Below are positions 40,075-48,888 of a stretch of 64,000 bases of DNA, piece after piece. The position numbers and the translations under genes were made by a program. The notes beneath the pieces were generated by a model, which searched no databases, was not told where the DNA came from, and worked only from the letters and a program-made list of their open reading frames with translations. The stretch is from DASSQJ01 sp963726295 (lineage in GTDB: Bacteria > Actinomycetota > Actinomycetes > Actinomycetales > Dermatophilaceae): positions 558,001-622,000 of the forward strand of contig CAVSBW010000001.1 in NCBI GenBank assembly GCA_963726295.1. The letters run 5' to 3'. Positions within the stretch are counted from its first letter, which is position 1. Each line of letters opens with the position of its first letter.

Positions 40075-41126
40075 CCCTCATCCTCCCGCCGGCCGGAGCC
40101 GACGCTCCCACCGCGAGCGCCGACGCCGGCGTGCCAGGCCGCGAGCAGGTCGCGCTCCTCGTCGTCGGTGAGACCGGCGGCGCGAGGCCGCTCCGGCGGT
40201 CGGCCCTCCACCTCCCAGGCGAGCGCGTCGCCCAGCGTCCCCTCAAGGGCACGCGTCGTCAGGCCCAGCCGGCGCGCCGCCTCGCCGGTGCGTGCGGCGA
40301 ACCCGCGGTACCCGGGGTACGGCAGCCACAGCGGCAGCGACCTCGGACCCATCCATGCGGTGACGCCCATCTCCTCGAGCCAGGCCGGGGCGGCGGGAAC
40401 CGGCCTGGCCGTGGAGCCGGCGGCCTCGGCGGACGTGGCGAGCACCTCCCCGAGCGTGCGGGTGGGGCCGACCGCGTCGACGACGCCCGAGGTCCGGTCG
40501 GCCGCCGATCGCACCAGCCAGGCGGCGAGGTCGCGGACGTCGAGCAGCTGGGCCGGGTCCTCGAGCGCGTCGGGGACGAGCACCTCGCCCGGCATCGCGG
40601 GGTGCGCGAACCGCCACGGCCAGTAGCCGCTGCGGGCCGACCAGTCGCCCGGGCCGCCGATGAGGCCGGCCCGGGCCACCAGGACTCGGTCGTCGCCGAA
40701 CGCTGACCGCACGTGCTGCTCGCACGCCACCTTCTTGGCTCCGTAGGAGTCGGGGTCGTCGCCGCCCTCTTCCCTCGGCTCGAGGAGGGACGTGGACTCG
40801 TCGGCGCCCACGACGGAGTGGTCGGCATACACGTTGCCGGTGGAGACGAGAACTGCGTGGCGGGTGCGGGCAGCCAGCCACCGCGCCGCCCGGCCAACCG
40901 GGCCCGGGTCGCGCCCCACCTCCACGACACCGTCCCAGTCCGCGTCCTCCACCCCGCCGAGGCCGGCGTCCGGGTCCGCGCGGTCGACGGTCACCAGTCG
41001 GGCACCCTCGGGGACCGCACCGGACACCCCGCGGGCGACGCAGGTGACCTCGTGCCCCTGCTCGAGGGCGTGACGGGCCACCGCGTGGCCGAGGAAGGCG
41101 GTGCCGCCGAGCACGAGGAGACGCAC
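40071..41126 (-). CDS. NAD-dependent epimerase/dehydratase family protein (SDR)
   Basis: A 351-residue extended short-chain dehydrogenase. It starts VRLLVLGGTAFLGHAVARHAL (dinucleotide motif GGTAFLG), has VLVSTGNVYADHS, and the active-site lysine region DSYGAKKVACEQHV where a Y-x3-K motif is visible. C-terminal domain contains RDLAAWLVRSA. It resembles the reductase-like SDRs of actinobacteria with GGTxFLG starts (close to chloroplast CSP41/isoflavone-reductase-like types); substrate unknown. GTG 41126 is set by the dinucleotide motif. Coupled to the DUF998 gene. Confidence 0.82.
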   Translation of the reverse strand: MRLLVLGGTAFLGHAVARHALEQGHEVTCVARGVSGAVPEGARLVTVDRADPDAGLGGVEDADWDGVVEVGRDPGPVGRAARWLAARTRHAVLVSTGNVYADHSVVGADESTSLLEPREEGGDDPDSYGAKKVACEQHVRSAFGDDRVLVARAGLIGGPGDWSARSGYWPWRFAHPAMPGEVLVPDALEDPAQLLDVRDLAAWLVRSAADRTSGVVDAVGPTRTLGEVLATSAEAAGSTARPVPAAPAWLEEMGVTAWMGPRSLPLWLPYPGYRGFAARTGEAARRLGLTTRALEGTLGDALAWEVEGRPPERPRAAGLTDDEERDLLAAWHAGVGARGGSVGSGRREDEG

Positions 41127-41230
41127 CGGCTCAGCAGACCACGCAGGGCCGCGCGCCGGAAAGCGGTGTTCGCGCGCGGCGCAACCACCGGCCCCGGGAT
41201 TCCCGCCGGGGGCAAAAAACCGGGGGAGGG

Positions 41231-41938
41231 TCAGTGGGCGAGAGGGCCGACGTCCGTCAGCGGCCAGAACCGCAGCACCACCGGCCCCACCACCCGTTCC
41301 TCGGGCACGAAGCGGGCACACTCCGGCCCGTCGGTCGCGCCCCGGCAGCCGAACACCGAGTCCGCAGACTGCGAGCGGTGGTCGCCGAGGACGAGCAGGT
41401 TCTCCTCGGGTACCCGGATGTCGGGGAAGCACCGCGTCGAGCGCGGGGTGGTCTCGCAGTCCATGGTGCCCGGCGTGAACGGCAGGTCCTCGTACACGTA
41501 CGGCTCGTCGAGCGCGGTGTCGTCGACCGTGACCCTCCCGTCGCTCGTGCAGCAACCAACCGTCTCCCCGGGCAGGCCGATGACGCGCTTGACCGTGTAC
41601 GAGGTGTTGCTCGGCCCGATGCCGGTGAGGTCCCCGAACCAGCGCACGGCGCGCTCAAGCGGGTTGTCCGCCGGCGCGATCTGCGCCTGCTGCCAGGTCT
41701 CGCCGTGGCCGAAGACCACGACGTCGCGCCGCTCCACCGTGTGGTCGAGTCGGTTGACCAGGATGCGGTCGCCCACGTGGAGTGTCTCCTCCATCGACCG
41801 CGAGGGAACACCGAAGGGCTTGACGAGAAAGGCCTGGACGAGGGCCACGGCGACCAGTGCCACCAGCACCTCGGTGAACCACGGCAGGCGCCTCCGGCGG
41901 CGGGGAGGCGATGGTTCCCCGGAGGCGGAGGAGGTCAC
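41231..41938 (-). CDS. lepB: Signal peptidase I
   Basis: Removes signal peptides from secreted proteins on the outer face of the membrane. The 235-residue protein has a basic N-terminus (RRRRR), one transmembrane helix (about residues 20-40), the nucleophile in GVPSRSMEETL (Ser48), the general base in YTVKRVIGLPGE (Lys117) and the LVLGDHRSQSADS box. I chose GTG 41938: TAGGGT lies seven bases upstream (41951-41946). Upstream in-frame codons lack family similarity. In many actinobacteria lepB sits near rplS/trmD; here it is elsewhere. Confidence 0.93.
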   Translation of the reverse strand: MTSSASGEPSPPRRRRRLPWFTEVLVALVAVALVQAFLVKPFGVPSRSMEETLHVGDRILVNRLDHTVERRDVVVFGHGETWQQAQIAPADNPLERAVRWFGDLTGIGPSNTSYTVKRVIGLPGETVGCCTSDGRVTVDDTALDEPYVYEDLPFTPGTMDCETTPRSTRCFPDIRVPEENLLVLGDHRSQSADSVFGCRGATDGPECARFVPEERVVGPVVLRFWPLTDVGPLAH

Positions 41939-41945
41939 GCCCGTC

Positions 41946-41951
41946 ACCCTA
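41946..41951 (-). promoter_or_regulatory. -10 element of lepB
   Basis: TAGGGT on the minus strand is seven bases before the GTG at 41938, with no ribosome binding site. Confidence 0.45.
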
Positions 41952-42204
41952 GGCGCTGCCGGAGACGGGTGTCGACGCGACGTGCCCGTGGGAACGAAGG
42001 GACCGGAGATCCCGGTGTGCCGCACGGTGCGACGCGACCTTCGAGGACAACTTCCATCTCGCGGACGACGTCCGCATGCTGAGAACATTTTCAGGGCTGC
42101 AAGGGTTCCCACGGGACAAACGTCGGCGTAACGTCCGCTCGGGGTGCCACCCGGCATCCAGTCCTTGGCCGCCCTCTCTGCGCGGCCCGAGCAGAGGGGT
42201 TCGG

Positions 42205-44934
42205 ATGACCGGACGCACGCACTCCCGGCGACGCAGGATCGTCGCCGGTGTCGTGGGGGCGGGAGTGGTGGCGAGCATGGGTGCCGCCTATCTCGGCCGC
42301 TACGAGCTCAAGGAGGAGTGGCTGAAGTACCAGTGGCGTGACCGCGGCTACAACGCGGCCGTCATGGAGAAGGCCCTGATGATCGCCGGTGGCAACCCGG
42401 CCGAGGCCGCCGAGGAGTCGCGCGAGGCCGCGACCATCGCCGAGCAGTTCGCCCAGGCCCGCACCGCCCCGGGTGTCGTCGACTCCGGCGCCTACGGCGC
42501 CGCGTACCGCGCCACCACCGCCCTGCCCGCCACGAACGGCGACTGGCACGACGTCACGAGCGTCCCCTACAACGCGGACGACCCCCGCTACCGCGACTAC
42601 TACTCCAACTCCAGCGGCGGCGCCGGCTACGTGACCGGACGGATCACCGGATTGGCCGCTGACCCCGGCGGAAACTACCTCTACGCCGCCGGTGCCGACG
42701 GCGGGGTGTGGCGCACGACCGACGCCGAGGCGGACGCCAAGGGCGGCAGCCCGTACTGGGAGGCGCAGTCCGCGAGCCCGGGCTGGACGCCGATCGCCGA
42801 CGGGCTGCCGTCGCTGTCGTCCGGCGACCTCGAGCTGGCGTCGGACGGCGCGCTCTGGTTCGCCACGGGCGAGGCCAACACCGGCGGCACCTCGTACGTC
42901 GGCGCAGGCGTCTACCGCCTCGACGACCCCAAGAACGGCACCTTCACGGTCGACGACCAGGTCGGCGGCCAGGAGCTGGAGTCGACGACGATCGGCCGTA
43001 TCCGGTCCGGTGGCGACGGCGAGATGTGGGCCGCCACCAACCGCGGCATCTGGGTGCACCAGGCCGGTGACGACTCCGCTCCCTGGACGCTCTCCTTCGC
43101 GCCCAACCCCGACTGGCTGCCGGAGATCACCGACGACAACGGTGACGTCGTCGTCACACGCGGCTCGAAGTGCGTGAACAACGTCGACTGCGGACCCACG
43201 AACGCCGCCTACAAGAACATCGTCAACGACATCGCGGTCGACCCGAAGGACTCCAACCACGTGGTCGCGGCGATCGGGTGGCGTTCCGGCGACACCTACA
43301 ACGGCTTCTACGAGACCCGGAACCACGGAAAGACCTGGAAGAAGCTCAAGGTCGTCAAGGGCAGCATCCTCAACACGAGCGACGTGGGGTACACGACCTT
43401 CGCCTTCAGCAAGGACGGCTCCAGGCTCTACGCGATGGTGCAGCAGCCGAGCAAGATCGCGACGGCGAGCAGCCTGATGGGCATCTACGTGTCCAAGAAG
43501 GGCGACCCGGGCGGTCCGTGGAACCAGATCGCCAGCGAGACCCAGTTGCTGAAGAGCGGTTCGGCCCTCGACAAGAACGGCTACAGCGTCGGGGTCCAGG
43601 CCTGGTACAACCAGTTCCTCACCGTCGACCCCAACAACCCGGACCACGTGTGGGCCGGCCTCGAGGAGGTCTTCGAGACCAAGGACGGCGGTTCACACTG
43701 GGCCACGCCGAGCCCGTACTGGAACTTCTACTTCCCGTGCTGGGACATCAACGACGACAAGAACTCGTGTCCCCTGGCCGGCCACCCCGACCAGCACTCG
43801 GTCGCGGCGAGCAACGGCTACGTCTACTTCGGCAACGACGGCGGTATCTACCGCCGGCCGGTCAACGGCGAGCTCAACGCCAACAAGAACGCCACCGATC
43901 TCGTCTCCATCAACGACGGGACCAATGACGCACTGCAGTACTACTCGGTCTCGGTCGGCAAGGACAAGGACAACGGCGGCGACGTCGTCTCCGGTGGCCT
44001 GCAGGACAACGGCGTGTCGAACCTGTTCGCCGTGCAGCCCGACGGGTCCAACAACGACCCCGAGGGACGGATGGGCAGCAACTTCGGTGGAGACGGCGGC
44101 GACGGCATCGCCGACCCGCGCGACGGGTGCAACCAGGTGCAGGAGTACGTCTACCTCTCCGCCGAGGTGACGAACAACTGCGCCCAGAACAAGGGTGCCC
44201 TGTCGCCGTCCGACGCCACGAGCCGCAGCATCGACCCGGGTGACCCGAACCCGCGGTTCATCGCACCGATGAACCTCGACTCGGGCAACCACGACGCCGC
44301 GATCTTCGGTGGTCAGTACGTCTGGACCGCCGACGACATCTGGAAGGCCCAGGACTCGAGCGCGCTGACCAAGGCGTTCGACAACGGCGCGGGCCACTCG
44401 TCCACCGCGGTGGCCATGGCCAACGGCGTCGGCTACTCCTCGTGGTGCGGCCCGTGCAACAACGCCGGCTTCGACCGCGGCATCTCGACGAACGCCGGCA
44501 CGGGTGAGTGGCACCAGCTGAACTTGCCCGCCGACTTCCCGAACCGCTTCGTCCAGGGCCTGTGGGTCGACCCGACCGACGGCAACCACGCGATGGCTGC
44601 CATCAACGGGTTCTCCCGTCGGTTCACCGAGGGCCCCGGCGTCGGTCTCGGCCACCTCTACGAGACGTACGACGGTGGCGCCTCGTGGTCGAACGAATCG
44701 GGTGACCTGCCCGACGTCCCGGCGAGCACCATCCTGAAGACCGCGAAGGGCGTCGCACTCGGCACCGACCTCGGGGTCTTCTACCGGGAGGACAACAGCA
44801 GCAACTGGCAGCGGCTCGGCGGCAACTTCCCGCTGACCGTCGTCATGAAGCTCACGGCGTCCCCGGACGGCTCGGTCGTGTACGCCGCGACCCACGGCCG
44901 GGGCATCTGGAGCTTCGACCTCAGCCAGCTGTAA
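42205..44934 (+). CDS. Secreted sortilin/VPS10-like beta-propeller protein
   Basis: A 909-residue exported protein. The N-terminus has SRRRRIVAGVVGAGVVASMGAAYLG, a signal peptide or anchor. The rest is a repeated beta-propeller with BNR/Asp-box-like blades: GGVWRTTDAE, NGFYETRNHGKTWKKL, EVFETKDGGSHWA, HLYETYDGGASWSNE, and the final VVYAATHGRGIWSFDL. Such WD40/YVTN/BNR-type proteins resemble sortilin VPS10 domains or xyloglucanase-like propellers, but no glycosidase catalytic residue can be assigned. The protein is unusually Asn/Asp/Lys-rich for this genome. ATG 42205 follows GCAGAGGGG. The 266-base gap 41939-42204 must hold its promoter. Confidence 0.75.
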   Translation: MTGRTHSRRRRIVAGVVGAGVVASMGAAYLGRYELKEEWLKYQWRDRGYNAAVMEKALMIAGGNPAEAAEESREAATIAEQFAQARTAPGVVDSGAYGAAYRATTALPATNGDWHDVTSVPYNADDPRYRDYYSNSSGGAGYVTGRITGLAADPGGNYLYAAGADGGVWRTTDAEADAKGGSPYWEAQSASPGWTPIADGLPSLSSGDLELASDGALWFATGEANTGGTSYVGAGVYRLDDPKNGTFTVDDQVGGQELESTTIGRIRSGGDGEMWAATNRGIWVHQAGDDSAPWTLSFAPNPDWLPEITDDNGDVVVTRGSKCVNNVDCGPTNAAYKNIVNDIAVDPKDSNHVVAAIGWRSGDTYNGFYETRNHGKTWKKLKVVKGSILNTSDVGYTTFAFSKDGSRLYAMVQQPSKIATASSLMGIYVSKKGDPGGPWNQIASETQLLKSGSALDKNGYSVGVQAWYNQFLTVDPNNPDHVWAGLEEVFETKDGGSHWATPSPYWNFYFPCWDINDDKNSCPLAGHPDQHSVAASNGYVYFGNDGGIYRRPVNGELNANKNATDLVSINDGTNDALQYYSVSVGKDKDNGGDVVSGGLQDNGVSNLFAVQPDGSNNDPEGRMGSNFGGDGGDGIADPRDGCNQVQEYVYLSAEVTNNCAQNKGALSPSDATSRSIDPGDPNPRFIAPMNLDSGNHDAAIFGGQYVWTADDIWKAQDSSALTKAFDNGAGHSSTAVAMANGVGYSSWCGPCNNAGFDRGISTNAGTGEWHQLNLPADFPNRFVQGLWVDPTDGNHAMAAINGFSRRFTEGPGVGLGHLYETYDGGASWSNESGDLPDVPASTILKTAKGVALGTDLGVFYREDNSSNWQRLGGNFPLTVVMKLTASPDGSVVYAATHGRGIWSFDLSQL

Positions 44935-45035
44935 CGGCCGGACGAGGCGCCCGACGGCGCGGACCGCACCAGCGGTTCGCGCCGTCGGCGCGCTGTGGTC
45001 GAATGACCCCGAACCCCACGTGAAGGAGCCCCCGG

Positions 45036-46988
45036 ATGAGGTCCGGTATCGACACCGCCGCGCTCGACCCCGACGTCCGCCCCCAGGACGACCTGTTCGC
45101 CCACGTCAACGGAACCTGGCTCGCGACCACCGAGATCCCCGGTGACCGGGGCCGTTACGGCACCTTCGACGTGCTCCGCGAGCAGGCCGAGGCCCACGTC
45201 CGCGCCATCGTCGACGAGGTCGCGGCGGGCTCGCCCGAGCCGGGAACGGTGGCCGCACAGGTCGGCGAGCTCTACGCCAGCTTCATGGACGAGGAGCGGG
45301 TCGACGCGCTCGGCGTGGAGCCGCTGCGCGCCGACCTCGAACGCATCGGGGAGGTCCGTGACGCCGCCGGGGTGGTGGCACTCCTCGGGTCGCTCGGTCG
45401 CCAGGGGGTCAGCGGGTTCGTCATCCCGTTCGTGAACACCGACAGCGGTGACCCCGACCGCTACGTCGTCTACCTCGAGCAGGCCGGCCTCGCCCTCCCC
45501 GACGAGTCGTACTACCGCGAGGAGCAGCACGAGGAGCTGCGTGCGGCCTACCTTCGGCACGTGGGGCGGATGCTGACCCTGGCCGGCTGGCCGGGGGGTG
45601 AGGCCGACGCGGACCGCGTGATGGCCCTGGAGACCCGGCTCGCGGCGGGTCACTGGGACAAGGTGACCAACCGCAACCCGGTGAAGACCTACACCCTGCT
45701 CGACCGGGCCGGCCTCGACGAGCTCGGGCCGGGCATCGACTGGACGGCCTACCTCGAGGGGCTGGGCGCACCGGCGGAGGCGCTCGACTCGGTCGTCGTG
45801 CGGCAGACCGACCACATCCGGTCGGTGGCGTCGGCCCTGGCCGACGAGCCGGTGGAGGTGTGGCGGGCCTGGCTGGCCTGGCACCTGGTGCACGAGTACG
45901 CCCCGTACCTCTCGGCACCGTTCGTCGAGGAGAACTTCGACTTCTACGGCCGCACGCTCTCCGGCGTGCCCGAGCTCCGGGTCCGCTGGAAGCGCGGGGT
46001 CGCGCTCATCGAGGGTGCCCTCGGGGAGGCGGTCGGCCGGCTCTACGTCGAGCGGCACTTCCCGCCCCGGGCCAAGGATCGGATGGTCGAGCTCGTAGAC
46101 AACCTCGTCGAGGCGTTTCGGCGCAGCTTCGCCCGGGTGCCGTGGATGGGTGACGCGACCCGCGAGCAGGCGCTGGCCAAGCTCGAGGCCTTCACCCCCA
46201 AGATCGGCTACCCCGACGAGTGGCGCGACTACTCCACTCTCGAGGTCGACCCCGGCGACCTCGTCGGCAACGTGCGCCGGGCCACGGCTTTCGAGGTGGA
46301 CCGCGCGTTCGCCAAGCTCGGCGGGCCGGTCGACCGTGGCGAGTGGTTCCTCACGCCGCAGACCGTGAACGCCTACTACAACCCGGGCATGAACGAGATC
46401 GTCTTCCCGGCCGCCATCCTCCAGCCGCCGTTCTTCGACCTCGAGGCCGACGACGCCGTCAACTACGGCGGGATCGGCTCGGTCATCGGCCACGAGATCG
46501 GGCACGGCTTCGACGACCAGGGGTCGCAGTTCGACGGCCGTGGTGAGCTGCGGATGTGGTGGACCGAGGACGACCGCGCGCGCTTCGAGGCGCTGGCCGA
46601 CGCGCTCGCCACCCAGTTCTCCGAGCTGGAGTCCCGCGACGCGCCGGGCCACAAGGTCAACGGCAAGCTCACCGTCGGCGAGAACATCGGCGACCTCGGC
46701 GGGCTCACGATCGGCTACTCCGCCTACCGCATCTCCCTCGGGGGCGAGGACGCTCCGGTGCTCGACGGTCTCTCGGGGCCGGAGCGCTTCTTCTACGGGT
46801 GGGCCACCAACTGGCGGGCCCGCTCCCGCGAGGAGGACGCCGTGCGTCGGCTCAACACCGACCCCCACAGCCCCGAGGACCTGCGGGCCAACGCCGTGCG
46901 CAACCTCGACGAGTTCCACGAGGCCTTCGGCACGGCCGAGGGCGACGGGCTGTGGCTGGCGCCGGAGGAGCGCGTCCGCATCTTCTGA
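45036..46988 (+). CDS. pepO: M13 family zinc metallopeptidase (neprilysin-like, PepO)
   Basis: A 650-residue M13 endopeptidase. The zinc motif is HEIGH (residues 486-490) followed by GFDDQGSQFDG; the third ligand is in ENIGDLGGL; the substrate-binding NAYYNPGMNEIVFPAAIL precedes it. The N-terminal domain begins RPQDDLFAHVNGTWL, typical of the family. No signal peptide is visible, so it is probably cytoplasmic and degrades peptides. ATG at 45036 follows GAAGGAG. The product is full length. Confidence 0.93.
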   Translation: MRSGIDTAALDPDVRPQDDLFAHVNGTWLATTEIPGDRGRYGTFDVLREQAEAHVRAIVDEVAAGSPEPGTVAAQVGELYASFMDEERVDALGVEPLRADLERIGEVRDAAGVVALLGSLGRQGVSGFVIPFVNTDSGDPDRYVVYLEQAGLALPDESYYREEQHEELRAAYLRHVGRMLTLAGWPGGEADADRVMALETRLAAGHWDKVTNRNPVKTYTLLDRAGLDELGPGIDWTAYLEGLGAPAEALDSVVVRQTDHIRSVASALADEPVEVWRAWLAWHLVHEYAPYLSAPFVEENFDFYGRTLSGVPELRVRWKRGVALIEGALGEAVGRLYVERHFPPRAKDRMVELVDNLVEAFRRSFARVPWMGDATREQALAKLEAFTPKIGYPDEWRDYSTLEVDPGDLVGNVRRATAFEVDRAFAKLGGPVDRGEWFLTPQTVNAYYNPGMNEIVFPAAILQPPFFDLEADDAVNYGGIGSVIGHEIGHGFDDQGSQFDGRGELRMWWTEDDRARFEALADALATQFSELESRDAPGHKVNGKLTVGENIGDLGGLTIGYSAYRISLGGEDAPVLDGLSGPERFFYGWATNWRARSREEDAVRRLNTDPHSPEDLRANAVRNLDEFHEAFGTAEGDGLWLAPEERVRIF

Positions 46989-47047
46989 CCCCGCCGGGGG
47001 AGCGGGCCTGCCGAGCCCCCGACTCTGCCTGTTGAGAGGATGGGCCG

Positions 47048-48244
47048 GTGACCGACTCGTTCTGGACCTACGTGCTCATCGCGCTCGCCGTGCTCCTCGT
47101 GGTGGGCGGTGTGCTCGTCGGGCTGCTGCGCGGCCGCCGGGGTGGGGAGATGCCCCCGCCCACCGCCCCCGGCGTGCCCGGCACCCCGGGCCCCACCGAC
47201 GCCGACATCGCCCCCGAGGGCTCCATCGGCACCATCGAGGAGCCGGGGGAGGTCGCCGAGCCCGACGCTCCGGACGCCCCCGTCATCGAGGCGCCGTCGG
47301 TCCCCACCGTCGAGCGACCGGAGGCTCCGGCCGGCCGGCTGCGGCGGCTGCGCGCCCGCCTCGCCCGGTCGAACTCGGCCATCGGGAAGGGCCTGCTGGC
47401 CCTGCTCGCGGGCGGGAAGCTCGACGAGGCCGCCTGGGAGGAGGTCGAGGACACCCTCCTCGCCGCCGATCTCGGGGTCGCCGCCTCCACCGAGCTCGTC
47501 GACAACCTGCGCACGCGGGTGGCCGTCGAGGGCTCCACGGACGAGGCCACCGTGCGCGGCTGGCTGCGCGAGGAGCTGCTCGCCGTCGTCGACCCGACGA
47601 TGGACCGGACCCTTGCCGACGGCCGCCTCGACGGGCGCCCGGCGTGCATCCTGGTCGTCGGCGTCAACGGCACCGGCAAGACGACGACGGTGGGCAAGCT
47701 GGCCCGTGTGCTCGTGGCGGAGGACAAGGATGTCGTGCTCGGCGCTGCCGACACCTTCCGGGCCGCCGCCGCCGACCAGCTCGAGACGTGGGGGCAGCGC
47801 GTCGGGGTACCGACGATCCGCTCCCACCGCGAGGGTGCCGACCCCGCTTCGGTCGCGTTCGACGCCGTGCGCGCCGCGGCCGAGCTCGAGGCCGACGTCG
47901 TGCTCGTCGACACCGCCGGCCGGCTCCAGAACAAGGTCGGGCTCATGGACGAGCTCGGCAAGGTCAAGCGGGTCATCGAGAAGCAGAGCCCGGTCGACGA
48001 GGTGCTCCTCGTCCTCGACGCCACCACCGGCCAGAACGGCATGCGGCAGGCCGAGGTCTTCTCGCAGGTCGTCGGCATCACCGGCATCGTGCTCACCAAG
48101 CTCGACGGCACCGCCAAGGGCGGCATCGTCGTCGCGGTGCAGCGGGCGCTCGGTGTCCCCGTCAAGCTCGTCGGCCTCGGTGAGGGCCCGGACGACCTCG
48201 CGCCCTTCGACCCCGAGGCGTTCGTCGACGCCATCATCGACTAG
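47048..48244 (+). CDS. ftsY: Signal recognition particle receptor FtsY
   Basis: The membrane receptor for the SRP (Ffh in this window). It has 398 residues. Residues about 6-28 form a transmembrane helix (LIALAVLLVVGGVLVGLL), followed by a proline/acid-rich linker to about residue 95. NG domain: GVNGTGKTTTVGKLA, LGAADTFRAAAADQLE, VDTAGRLQNK, VLTKLDGTAKGG, LGEGPDDL. GTG 47048 lies six bases after GAGGAT with GAGAGGA also possible as ribosome binding site. Membrane anchoring by a true helix is an actinobacterial feature. Confidence 0.95.
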   Translation: MTDSFWTYVLIALAVLLVVGGVLVGLLRGRRGGEMPPPTAPGVPGTPGPTDADIAPEGSIGTIEEPGEVAEPDAPDAPVIEAPSVPTVERPEAPAGRLRRLRARLARSNSAIGKGLLALLAGGKLDEAAWEEVEDTLLAADLGVAASTELVDNLRTRVAVEGSTDEATVRGWLREELLAVVDPTMDRTLADGRLDGRPACILVVGVNGTGKTTTVGKLARVLVAEDKDVVLGAADTFRAAAADQLETWGQRVGVPTIRSHREGADPASVAFDAVRAAAELEADVVLVDTAGRLQNKVGLMDELGKVKRVIEKQSPVDEVLLVLDATTGQNGMRQAEVFSQVVGITGIVLTKLDGTAKGGIVVAVQRALGVPVKLVGLGEGPDDLAPFDPEAFVDAIID

Positions 48245-48363
48245 GGCCCACCGGAAGGGTCGCGCCACCGGCGTCGGTCGGGTCCGGCGCGCGCCGGCAC
48301 AGGCGCGGAGCCGAACCACCGCTCCGCAGAGCGGCCGACCCGGCCACCTGTGTCTCGTCGGGC

Positions 48364-48741
48364 TCAGGCCGCGCAGGCGGGGGTGCCGCCGGGGAGGCGG
48401 TGCCGGTTGCGGCTCACCCAGCGGTAGACGACCCCGGCGAGGGCGCGCACCCCGGGCAGCAACAGCACCGCGCCGACCGGGCGCACCCACGGCCGGGAGG
48501 CGAGCAGGGCTCGTCCGATGGCCCCCTCGGCGTGCTCGTGGCGGCCGTCGGCGCCGACCCACTGCACCGACTCGTCGCACTGCTCGGGAGTCAGGCCGAG
48601 CTCGACGAGGTCGAGGACCTGCCAGGGCTCGACCGCGAAGTCCGCGGGGGAGCGACGGAGGCGGTCGGCGAGGACGCGGGCCGACGAGGTGCAGAAGCCG
48701 CAGTCGCCGTCGAAGACGAGGACGGGGCGGGGAGCGGCCAT
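48364..48741 (-). CDS. DCC family thiol-disulfide oxidoreductase-like protein
   Basis: A 125-residue protein opening RPVLVFDGDCGFCTSSARVL; the D-x-x-C-x-x-C signature (Asp11, Cys14, Cys17) defines the DCC family (DUF393). Then WQVLDLVELGLTPEQCDESVQWV, and a C-terminal amphipathic region RPVGAVLLLPGVRALAGVVYRWVSRNRHRLPGG, also typical. Redox function is inferred from the motif. It is divergent from amtB; the 147-base gap between them holds a GlnR-like box. Confidence 0.85.
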   Translation of the reverse strand: MAAPRPVLVFDGDCGFCTSSARVLADRLRRSPADFAVEPWQVLDLVELGLTPEQCDESVQWVGADGRHEHAEGAIGRALLASRPWVRPVGAVLLLPGVRALAGVVYRWVSRNRHRLPGGTPACAA

Positions 48742-48826
48742 GTCGCCATCGTGACACGCCCGCCGGGTCTCACGATGCGGGACCGTCGTGGCCGCGAAAC
48801 CCGATGCTTACACCGGGCGGCCCGAT

Positions 48827-48864
48827 GCAACATCACCGAAACATGTCGACACGGATCGTGAAAC
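48827..48864 (+). promoter_or_regulatory. GlnR-type box upstream of amtB
   Basis: GCAAC-6-GAAAC-6-ACACG-6-GAAAC, at 48827, 48838, 48849 and 48860. This reproduces the spaced a-b-a-b arrangement of actinobacterial GlnR boxes (gTnAC-n6-GaAAC repeated), with both b elements perfect. A further GAAAC-n6-CTTAC lies at 48796-48811. It predicts nitrogen-limited activation of amtB-glnB-glnD by GlnR. Confidence 0.75.
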
Positions 48865-48888
48865 CCGGCGCCGCCACGGTAGTGCGTC

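Noticed and set aside
41192..41230. T-rich element with GC arms after lepB as terminator
   Set aside because: The six-base T-run lies before, not after, the GC-rich repeat in the direction of lepB transcription, so it is not a standard terminator.
40713..42131. Plus-strand ORF of 472 codons opposite the epimerase and lepB
   Set aside because: Antisense shadow of two genes with clear motifs; no family match.
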